Assembly (NCBI GenBank): GCA_046160725.1
Contig: JBJXHB010000054.1
Span: forward strand, 1-16,339
DNA length: 16,339 nucleotides
Reading direction: 5' to 3'
DNA from: JBJXHB01 sp046160725
GTDB lineage: Bacteria; Pseudomonadota; Gammaproteobacteria; Burkholderiales; Burkholderiaceae_C
The notes below the pieces were generated by a model, which saw nothing but the letters and a program-made list of their open reading frames with translations, did not search any database and was not told where the DNA came from. Shown piece by piece: positions 8,200 to 13,399 of the stretch. Position numbers and translations under genes: made by a program. Positions within the stretch are counted from its first letter, which is position 1. Each line of letters begins with the position of its first letter.

Positions 8200-8711
8200 C
8201 AGCCGCCGTGGCGCTCGCCGCGGTGTTCGCCGCGGTGCTCCCCATGGCCCCAGCGGCCGCCGCGCCGGGCCATGAACTCGCGCACGCGGGTCTGCTGGTC
8301 GGCATTGAGGCTGTCGTAGAAGTCGGCCGCCGCCGCGATGACCTGCGGGCTCTTGGTGGTGACGGCGCCGGTCTTCTCGGTCACCAGCGCGCTGGCACGG
8401 GCCCGGTCGAAGGTGTTGCCGGCGATCAGCTGCGCGATGTCGGCGCGCGGCTGCGGCGTGCTGCCGATGAGCGCCGTGCGCTGCTCGTCGAGCTTGTCGA
8501 ACAGCGTGCCCAGGCGCTGCTTCTGGGCGTCGTCCAGCTTGAGCTCGCTGCCGGCCCGGTCGATGAGCTTGCCGCGCCACTTGGCCACGTCCTCGGCGCT
8601 CCAATTCATGGCATGGTGATGATGGTGGCGGTGGGCCCAGGCGCCGAAGGTGGCGGCGATGATGCCGGCGCCGAAGATGGCAATCAGGGTGCGTTTGATC
8701 CAGGGTCGCAT
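8199..8711 (-). CDS. Spy/CpxP (LTxxQ)-family periplasmic protein, histidine-rich
   Basis: This is a small exported protein of 170 residues and the first gene of the operon with the regulator and kinase. The N-terminus (MRPWIKRTLIAIFGAGIIAATFGAWA) is a signal peptide or anchor, followed directly by a histidine cluster (H27, H29-H33). Two degenerate LTxxQ motifs are visible, LDDAQ (59-63) and LNADQ (135-139), the hallmark of the Spy/CpxP fold. Known members are periplasmic chaperones, metal-responsive sensors or inhibitors of the cognate kinase. The C-terminal tail is GH/EH/R-rich (H156, H159, H163, H168). The histidines suggest metal binding (Ni, Zn, Cu or Co), by inference. An AGAGGA-like Shine-Dalgarno precedes ATG 8711. 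It probably acts in an envelope-stress or metal feedback loop with the kinase: CpxP-like inhibitor, or effector induced by the regulator. Confidence 0.85.
   Translation of the reverse strand: MRPWIKRTLIAIFGAGIIAATFGAWAHRHHHHHAMNWSAEDVAKWRGKLIDRAGSELKLDDAQKQRLGTLFDKLDEQRTALIGSTPQPRADIAQLIAGNTFDRARASALVTEKTGAVTTKSPQVIAAAADFYDSLNADQQTRVREFMARRGGRWGHGEHRGEHRGERHGG
8213..8236. repeat. 12-bp tandem repeat encoding the GEHR tail of the Spy-like protein
   Basis: GCTCGCCGCGGT (8213-8224) is followed at once by GTTCGCCGCGGT (8225-8236), 11 of 12 identical. It encodes part of the repeated Gly-Glu-His-Arg tail. The repeat may expand or contract by slippage and so change the number of histidines. Confidence 0.7.
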
Positions 8712-8733
8712 GATGAAGATCCTCTCGGTGGGT

Positions 8734-8748
8734 GCATGCCAGGCATGC
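8734..8748. promoter_or_regulatory. 15-bp perfect inverted repeat in the spy-like leader
   Basis: GCATGCC-A-GGCATGC lies 23 bases upstream of the spy-like ATG at 8711. It could be an operator for a dimeric regulator or a small hairpin next to the ribosome binding site. It is seen directly; the function is inferred. Confidence 0.4.
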
Positions 8749-8802
8749 GGTTGAACATGTCGGCATCGTGCCCACCGGGGCTCGCCAGGTCTTCTCAGCG
8801 CG

Positions 8803-8818
8803 GTATCGGCGCGTATCG
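8803..8818 (-). promoter_or_regulatory. Candidate response-regulator box (GATAC-N5-GATAC)
   Basis: On the minus strand GATAC occurs at 8817-8813 and 8807-8803, exactly ten bases apart, upstream of the spy-like gene. OmpR/CpxR-type regulators bind such head-to-tail half-sites one helical turn apart; the classical CpxR box has the same 5-N5-5 layout but with GTAAA. The site is a natural candidate for autoregulation by the regulator encoded at 8148-7459. No convincing -35/-10 pair could be fixed next to it. Confidence 0.4.
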
Positions 8819-8931
8819 TTTCTTTTCAGCCACTCGCTTGCCTTGCCCATTGGCTTTCGAGCGTGCCTATCAACTGCTGCGGCACCTTTGGGTGCTGCCG
8901 ATGGACACCGCATTGCCTGAATCTGGCAGAG

Positions 8932-8979
8932 TGATGACTCGTTTGACAACATCATCAGGTGTTGGCATGATTGTCATCA
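8932..8979 (+). promoter_or_regulatory. tumE-tumA promoter with TGATGA/TCATCA half-sites
   Basis: The -35 is a perfect TTGACA (8943-8948) and, after 17 bases, the -10 is CATGAT (8966-8971, four of six matches). The toxin ATG is at 8980, only eight bases past the -10, so the transcript would be leaderless or nearly so. TGATGA at 8932-8937 and its complement TCATCA at 8952-8957 flank the -35. A further TCATCA lies at 8974-8979 just before the start codon. These are plausible operator half-sites for the antitoxin, by inference. Confidence 0.5.
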
Positions 8980-9267
8980 ATGAAGGCTCGACTGATCACG
9001 CGCTTCAAGAACGTGACGCCGCAGGGCGGCGTGATCGAGTTGGTGGTGTGGCGCGTGCCCGAACCCGTCAGCCCGAGCGAGCACACGTTCAAGTACCGGG
9101 CGGCCTACGCGATCGACGGCGTGCGGGTGGTCGGGTTTGACAACGAGCGCGGCAAGGGCGATCACTGCCACGTCCACGGTGTCGAGAAAAGATACGCGTT
9201 TGTCTCGGTCGAGCAACTGGTCGAGGATTTCATTGCTGCCGTCGATGCGGCGAGGAGCAAGACATGA
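8980..9267 (+). CDS. tumE: TumE-family toxin of a type II toxin-antitoxin pair (DUF6516-like)
   Basis: This is a 95-residue protein resembling the 'toxin-antitoxin system TumE family' (DUF6516-like). The recognisable core is FKYRAAYAIDGVRVVGFDNERGKGDHCHVHG (about 37-67), with the basic/acidic/histidine run DNERGKGDH typical of the family, followed by a helical C-terminus (VSVEQLVEDFIAAVDAAR). The biochemical target of the family is not something I can state with certainty. An in-frame TTG at 8971 would add three residues, but ATG 8980 is preferred because the promoter leaves no room for more. The stop overlaps the next gene's start as ATGA (9264-9267), so the two are translationally coupled, toxin first. 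Base composition is visibly less GC-rich than the flanks, with codons such as TTT, ATT and AAA, which suggests acquisition by transfer. Confidence 0.75.
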   Translation: MKARLITRFKNVTPQGGVIELVVWRVPEPVSPSEHTFKYRAAYAIDGVRVVGFDNERGKGDHCHVHGVEKRYAFVSVEQLVEDFIAAVDAARSKT

Positions 9268-9632
9268 CCGAGCGAACGCTGAAGATCACGATGAGCGCCG
9301 ACTGGCGCGCGGCGCTGCGCACTGCAGGCAAACGAGCAACCGCTCGCAGCTACCAGGGCGAAGTGTTGAATTTCGAGACTGCGGGCAGCTTCTTTGGCAA
9401 GCTCACAGAGCGTCGTTGGGCACTGGTGCATGTGCTACAGGGGCAGGGCGCCATGTCGGTGCGTGAGTTGGCGCGGCGAGTGACACGCGATGTCCGGCGC
9501 GTTCATGACGATGTGGAAGCGCTGGCAGAGTTGGGCCTTTTCGAGCGTACCGAGAGTGGCGGCGTCGTGTGTCCCTTTGATGCCGTGCACATCGACATGC
9601 GATTGATGTCCCCCCATCCGCTGGCGGCGTGA
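9264..9632 (+). CDS. tumA: TumA-like antitoxin, winged-helix DNA-binding protein
   Basis: This is a 122-residue predicted transcriptional regulator and antitoxin partner of the preceding TumE-like toxin. A MarR/ArsR-like winged helix covers about 48-105: the helix RRWALVHVLQGQG, then a helix-turn-helix AMSVRELARRVTRDVRRVHDDVEALAELGLFERT and the wing ESGGVVCPF. This matches proteins annotated as 'HVO_A0114 family putative DNA-binding protein', which often sit next to DUF6516 genes. It should neutralise the toxin and repress the shared promoter at 8943-8971. The start overlaps the toxin stop by four bases, and no separate promoter is apparent. After the TGA at 9630 the same frame stays open for 33 more codons to a TGA at 9732, without evidence that it is used. 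Function is inferred from family and context. Confidence 0.75.
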   Translation: MTERTLKITMSADWRAALRTAGKRATARSYQGEVLNFETAGSFFGKLTERRWALVHVLQGQGAMSVRELARRVTRDVRRVHDDVEALAELGLFERTESGGVVCPFDAVHIDMRLMSPHPLAA

Positions 9633-10046
9633 GCCACCGCAGACGGTTCGCTCAGTCTTTTTCGGCAAGTCAAGCTGCGTACCTACGCCCCAGCCAACGC
9701 CGACCAGCTCCGGACGACCAAGAGCGGCTTCTGAGGGTGGGCGCCCATGGGCGGCGGTTTTCCAATGCCGGCTCTGCTCGGAAACCGGTCACTGGCAGCG
9801 CCATTCTCTAACTGCCTGGACGACCGGTCATGGCCGGCAGCTGTCCCCTGGAACTATCGATGTTCGGCTGTACGGCGCGCAGTCGCGCCTCTCGGCTGTC
9901 GGCCAGCCACGTAGCGGGCACGGGCATTCGACCGCCAGGCCCAATGCCGCACCCACAAGGTCCGTGCCGGCGGGGTTGGCGGCCTGTGGGAGGCACCGGA
10001 CTCTGGCCGTCAAGCCCGCCGGCCCAGGCCTTGCCGCGCCGATGCG
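9633..10046. other. 414-bp gene-free stretch after the toxin-antitoxin pair
   Basis: No coding frame with a believable start, ribosome binding site or family match was seen on either strand. The minus-strand open frame at 9808-10722 is a shadow of the hydrolase gene. Visible items are minor: a weak hairpin ACCG/CGGT (9636-9647) with a short T-run (9658-9662), two overlapping palindromes TGGGCGCCCA (9738-9747) and GCCCATGGGC (9743-9752), and an imperfect repeat beginning ACCGGTCA at 9784 and again at 9823. Together with the lower-GC gene pair this may be a decayed insertion site, but no integrase, att site or IS end could be identified. Confidence 0.4.
9636..9662 (+). terminator. Weak candidate terminator after tumA
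   Basis: A 4-bp stem ACCG/CGGT with loop CAGA is followed ten bases later by TCTTTTT. The stem is short and the T-run is not adjacent, so this is only a weak candidate. Confidence 0.2.
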
Positions 10047-11024
10047 TCAGGCGAAGCGCTGGCTCGCGCGAGCAAGGTAGTACCACTCCTGGTGCGCCTC
10101 GGCCTTGGCGTTCGGAAACACGATCCAGCCGTCGAAGGGTGCGCGCGACTCGGTGCCGTCGCGGTGGCGGCCGATCAGATCGCCCTGGCGGATCGGGTCG
10201 AAGCTGCGCCAGGCCCGGTCGAAGGCGTCGTCGGCATGGCGCTTGTCCACCACCTGAACCAGCGAAAGCGACTCCATCGTCGCGGCCAGCGGCGGCGCCG
10301 GCTCGCCGGTCAGGCCCAGGTGCGCCAGGGTGCGGCGGATGGCGGTGTAGGCCACCTCGGGCGCCTCGGGCGCATCGTGCTGGCCGCACTCCAGCGTCAG
10401 GGCCGCGCCGCCGGTGGAGCGCATGAACTCGGTGGTGCCGACGCCATAGCGCGGGTGCTGCTCGATGCCCGAAGGCCGGCCCTCCGTTTGCGCGCGGGCG
10501 CGGCGGCGGGCCACACCATCGGCATAGGTGTCCAGCCAGCCATCCACCGCGCGGCCCACGCCCAGCACGCGGGCCAGGGCCTCCTCGCGGTTGGCCTGCG
10601 CAAAGGGCTCCAGCGGGCCGTCGTTGTTGCGCGGCCCGACCATCACGAAGGGCTGTCCGCCGCCCTGGAACGAGTGCAGGTCCAGCAGCACGTCGTGGCG
10701 CGCCAGCAGCGGGCACAGCCAATTGGCCACCTGGTCCTCGAACTCACGCGGCTCGGGCGTGGGCGCCAGGGCCCGGTTGAGGTTGCGGTCGCCGTTGCGG
10801 CGCTTGAGCGCATTGGCCTTGGGGTTGCAGACCGGAACGAAGGTGACGCTGCCGGCGCCGATGCGCAGCGCGCCGCCATCGAGCTCGGCGCACACGCGCT
10901 CGATGCCGCGCGTGCCGCAGGTCTCGTTGCCGTGCACCGCGCCGGTGACCACCAGCCGTATGCCGGGCGCGGTGCCGGCGTAGTGGAGTGACTTGAAGGG
11001 CAGCAGGTTGATGTCGTCGGCCAT
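10047..11024 (-). CDS. Succinylglutamate desuccinylase/aspartoacylase-like zinc hydrolase
   Basis: This is a 325-residue member of the AstE/AspA family (M14-like carboxypeptidase fold). The zinc site is visible as GAVHGNETCG (H31, E34) and LLDLHSF (H117). GDRNLNR (78-84) corresponds to the substrate-binding Arg-Asn motif, and TLECGQH (E212) fits the catalytic glutamate. The C-terminal about 90 residues form the small beta domain typical of the family (DLIGRHRDGTESRAPFDGWIVFPN). Family members cleave N-acyl groups or amides from amino acids; the acyl group cannot be inferred. There is no signal peptide, so it is cytosolic. ATG 11024 gives the expected family N-terminus, and longer upstream frames run into the divergent gene. 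Only 51 bp separate this start from the serine hydrolase start at 11076, so the two may be co-regulated. No arginine-succinyltransferase genes are nearby, which argues against a dedicated AST pathway role. Confidence 0.85.
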   Translation of the reverse strand: MADDINLLPFKSLHYAGTAPGIRLVVTGAVHGNETCGTRGIERVCAELDGGALRIGAGSVTFVPVCNPKANALKRRNGDRNLNRALAPTPEPREFEDQVANWLCPLLARHDVLLDLHSFQGGGQPFVMVGPRNNDGPLEPFAQANREEALARVLGVGRAVDGWLDTYADGVARRRARAQTEGRPSGIEQHPRYGVGTTEFMRSTGGAALTLECGQHDAPEAPEVAYTAIRRTLAHLGLTGEPAPPLAATMESLSLVQVVDKRHADDAFDRAWRSFDPIRQGDLIGRHRDGTESRAPFDGWIVFPNAKAEAHQEWYYLARASQRFA

Positions 11025-11044
11025 GGGCGGATTGTGGCCAAGCC

Positions 11045-11058
11045 GCGGCGCGCGCCGC
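11045..11058. promoter_or_regulatory. 14-bp perfect palindrome between divergent hydrolase genes
   Basis: GCGGCGCGCGCCGC lies in the 51-bp gap between the starts of the zinc hydrolase and the serine hydrolase. It could be a shared operator, but runs of G and C give such palindromes easily in this genome. Confidence 0.25.
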
Positions 11059-11075
11059 CGGGTGCAACATCGGGC

Positions 11076-12200
11076 ATGGCCGCGTCCCTGCACGACCGCC
11101 TTGCCGAAGCGCTGCTGGCCGCGCTGCGCGCACAGCCCTGGAACCAGGCCCGCGACCGTCGCCGCGGGGGCCTGCCGTTCACGCATCCGCCGTCCATCGA
11201 CCTGGCCGTGGCGGTGCTGCCGTCCGACGCACCGCCGGCCTGGGCCAATGTGCTGATGTCGCGCGAGCATCCGCAAGGTTTCGTGGCGCGCATCGGCGAC
11301 GACGCCGGGCCGGTGCAGGACCTGGCCTTCTTGGCCGACCCGGTGGACGCGGCGGGCGTGTCCGTGGCCTGGCAGCCTGGTGCGGACTGGTCAGGCATCG
11401 CCTTCGCGCCGCTGTACGGCAGCGGGACGCGGCGCTTCGTCGCGCCCTACCCGGCATCGCTGGTCAAGCTGATGGTGGCGGTGGCCGTGGCGCGGCTGTG
11501 CGATGCCGGGCGGGCCGCATGGGACGAGCCCTGGCGCCATGGCGCGGTCACCCAGACGCCCGCGCAATGGTGCGAGCCGATGCTGACCGTCAGCGACAAC
11601 GACGCCACCGACGCCCTGGTGGCCCTGCTGCATGCGCGCGGCGCCATCGGTGGCGGCGCCGACGGCCGGCCCGATGCCCACCACGAAGCGCACGCGCTGT
11701 TCGCGGCGCAGGGCCTGCCCACGCTGCGCCTGGCCCGCACCACGCCGGCCGGCGGCTGGCGCAATGCCGACGGCAGCGGCGTGGGCGCGCTGCAGATGAC
11801 GGCCTGGGACACGGTGCGCCTGCTGTGGCGGCTGCTGGATGTGCCCGCACCGTGGCTGCCGCCGGGCAGCCCGCCGATGCTGACGGCCGACAGCCGGCAG
11901 CGCATGTGGCGCTGGCTGTGCGACCAGCAGCTCAACGAGGTGCTGTCGTCCCGGTCGCTGGTCGGTGTGCCGGGCTGGCGGGCCGGCATCGATGTCGGCT
12001 TCGCGCACAAGACGGGCACCACCGAGACCTATGCATCGGACGCCGGCCTGTTCATGCCGCGGCCGGGGTTGCGCGTGCTGGTGGCGGTGCTGACGACATT
12101 GGGGCGCTGCGCGGCGTCGGATGAGCGTTGCGCAACGGACTGGTGCGTGCCTGCGCTGGGCGCGGCTATGCAGGCGGCCGTGTGCGACATCTGGCGCTGA
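11076..12200 (+). CDS. Class A beta-lactamase-fold serine hydrolase, probably not a true beta-lactamase
   Basis: This is a 374-residue protein with the penicilloyl-serine transferase motifs: SLVK (S128, K131), SDN (173-175) and KTG (312-314). The family forms an acyl-enzyme on the SxxK serine. However, the region that should carry the omega-loop Glu166/Asn170 reads RTTPAGGWRN, so the deacylating glutamate appears to be missing. The N-terminus has no signal peptide (MAASLHDRLAEALLAALRAQ), whereas true beta-lactamases are exported. About 120 residues of unrecognised sequence precede the SxxK motif. A cytosolic esterase, amidase or peptidase is therefore more likely than drug resistance. ATG 11076 was chosen over the in-frame GTG 11034, which would start ten bases from the divergent gene's start. 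The neighbouring zinc hydrolase may act on a related amide substrate; this is speculation from the arrangement. Confidence 0.78.
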   Translation: MAASLHDRLAEALLAALRAQPWNQARDRRRGGLPFTHPPSIDLAVAVLPSDAPPAWANVLMSREHPQGFVARIGDDAGPVQDLAFLADPVDAAGVSVAWQPGADWSGIAFAPLYGSGTRRFVAPYPASLVKLMVAVAVARLCDAGRAAWDEPWRHGAVTQTPAQWCEPMLTVSDNDATDALVALLHARGAIGGGADGRPDAHHEAHALFAAQGLPTLRLARTTPAGGWRNADGSGVGALQMTAWDTVRLLWRLLDVPAPWLPPGSPPMLTADSRQRMWRWLCDQQLNEVLSSRSLVGVPGWRAGIDVGFAHKTGTTETYASDAGLFMPRPGLRVLVAVLTTLGRCAASDERCATDWCVPALGAAMQAAVCDIWR

Positions 12201-12298
12201 GGCCGGGCCGCCGGCCTGGACTTGCATCAAGGCCGGCGCAGGCCCGGCGGCCTAACATGCCAGCCTTGTCTCCATCCGCATTGCCGATGCCGCCGACC

Positions 12299-12787
12299 AT
12301 GACCATCCGATCTTTCACCGCAAGGGCCGCCGGGCTGACCGTCGCGCTGTCCGCCGGCTTGGCCATCAGCTTGCCCGCCGTGGCCCAGTCCGCCGTCGCC
12401 GACGCCTGGGTGCGCGGCACGGTGGCCCAGCAGAAGGCCACCGGCATGTTCGCCAGGCTGACCTCCAGCGCTGGCGGCAAGCTGGTGGCCGCCTCGTCGC
12501 CGGCGGCCGGTATGGTCGAGATCCACGAAATGTCGATGGACGGCAACGTGATGAAGATGCGCGCGGTGCCGGCGCTGGACCTGCCCCCGGGCAAGGCCGT
12601 CGAGCTCAAGCCCGGCGGTTACCACGTGATGCTGATGGACCTGAAGGCGCCGCTGAAGGCCGGCGACACGGTGGTGGTGACGCTGGTGGTGGAGGGTCGC
12701 GACGGAAAGCGCCAGTCCATCGATGTCAAGGCGCCGGTGCGCGTACTGGCCGCCGGCAACGACATCGGCGCCGGCCACAAGCACTGA
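12299..12787 (+). CDS. PCu(A)C-family periplasmic copper chaperone
   Basis: This is a periplasmic copper-binding protein of 162 residues. Residues 1-29 form a signal peptide (MTIRSFTARAAGLTVALSAG, cleavage near AVA-Q). The Cu(I) motif of PCuAC, H-X10-M-X21-H-X-M, is met exactly by H76, M87, H109 and M111. Family members pass copper to the CuA/CuB centres of cytochrome c oxidase, often together with Sco proteins. No sco or cox gene lies in this window. The C-terminus ends in GAGHKH, adding possible metal ligands. ATG 12299 gives the best signal peptide; in-frame ATGs at 12257 and 12287 are less likely, and 12257 overlaps a possible -10 (TAACAT, 12253-12258). The stop TGA (12785-12787) directly abuts the stop of the convergent VOC gene. 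Confidence 0.88.
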   Translation: MTIRSFTARAAGLTVALSAGLAISLPAVAQSAVADAWVRGTVAQQKATGMFARLTSSAGGKLVAASSPAAGMVEIHEMSMDGNVMKMRAVPALDLPPGKAVELKPGGYHVMLMDLKAPLKAGDTVVVTLVVEGRDGKRQSIDVKAPVRVLAAGNDIGAGHKH

Positions 12788-13231
12788 TCAGGCCGCTGGT
12801 GGCGTGGCGCAGTTCAGCATCCAGCGCACGCCGAAGCGGTCGGCCAGGCTGCCGAAGTAGGCGCCCCAGAACATCTGCTGCAGCGGCGTCTCCACCGTCG
12901 CGCCGACGCTCAGCGCCGCGAACAGCTGGTCGGTCTGCTCGCGCGAGTCGGTTTCCAGGTTGATATAGACGTTGTTGCCGGGTTGGCAATGAAAGCCCAT
13001 GCTCGGCGGCGCGTCCGTGCCCATCAGCACATGGCCGCCCAGGATGGGCAGTTCCACATGCATCACCAGCAGGCGGTCGTCCGGCGGCATCGGCGGCTGC
13101 CCGGGCTGGGCGGGCATGTCGCCAAAACGGTGCACCGGCCCGACGAAGTCGGTGCCGAAGACCGTGCGGTAGAACTTGAAGGCCTCTTCGGTGCTGCGCG
13201 GGAAGTTCAGGTAGGTGCTGACGCGTGCCAT
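12788..13231 (-). CDS. VOC family protein, PhnB-like
   Basis: This is a 147-residue protein of the vicinal oxygen chelate superfamily, PhnB/'3-demethylubiquinone methyltransferase-like' branch. It has YLNFPRSTEEAFKFYRTVFG at the N-terminus, ELPILGGHVLMGTD in the middle and the hallmark FWGAYFGSLADRFGVRWMLN near the end (121-140). Despite the old name, these proteins are usually of unknown function and are not methyltransferases. They fold as paired beta-alpha-beta-beta-beta modules that may bind a metal or a small ligand. AGGAG lies just before ATG 13231. The gene is cytosolic and monocistronic. PhnB-like, YciI-like and ECF sigma genes are often found near each other, and here the YciI-sigma pair lies 2.2 kb away beyond phoX. 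The stop codon abuts that of the copper chaperone gene with no bases between. Confidence 0.88.
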   Translation of the reverse strand: MARVSTYLNFPRSTEEAFKFYRTVFGTDFVGPVHRFGDMPAQPGQPPMPPDDRLLVMHVELPILGGHVLMGTDAPPSMGFHCQPGNNVYINLETDSREQTDQLFAALSVGATVETPLQQMFWGAYFGSLADRFGVRWMLNCATPPAA

Positions 13232-13331
13232 CGGTGTCTCCTGTCATGAGGGGGCAACCGCCATCCTAGGGCCTGGCAACGCTATGCCGGCCGGAGGCAG
13301 TGTCAGGGCCGCTCACGGGGTTTGACCCGTC

Positions 13332-13344
13332 GTGACAGCGTCAC
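13332..13344. promoter_or_regulatory. 13-bp inverted repeat upstream of phoX
   Basis: GTGAC-AGC-GTCAC is a perfect palindrome with a 3-base centre, 55 bases before the PhoX start and between divergent genes. A TTGACC lies just upstream at 13322-13327, and ACGGG/CCCGT at 13315-13330 forms another small inverted repeat. It is a possible operator; the binding protein is unknown. Confidence 0.3.
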
Positions 13345-13399
13345 CGGCGCGCCGTACCCTGGCCGGCTCACCCCTGAACAAGCACCAGGCGTCAACATC

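Noticed and set aside
5087..8711. A DesK/DesR-type system controlling the desaturase
   Set aside because: The kinase has only two membrane segments and an OmpR-type partner, unlike DesK/DesR, and the genes are convergent with a Spy-like gene heading the operon.
8149..8955. Minus-strand extension upstream of the response regulator
   Set aside because: It overlaps the Spy-like gene in another frame; the receiver domain begins exactly at the ATG at 8148.
9633..10046. An insertion sequence remnant or attachment site
   Set aside because: No transposase or integrase fragment, terminal inverted repeats or flanking duplications could be recognised by eye.
11076..12200. A beta-lactamase resistance gene
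   Set aside because: The three motifs are there, but the omega-loop glutamate and signal peptide are not, so resistance is not supported.
13322..13344. A Pho box upstream of phoX
   Set aside because: Only one half-site-like heptamer (CTGTCAC) is visible, on the strand facing away from phoX, with a poor second half.
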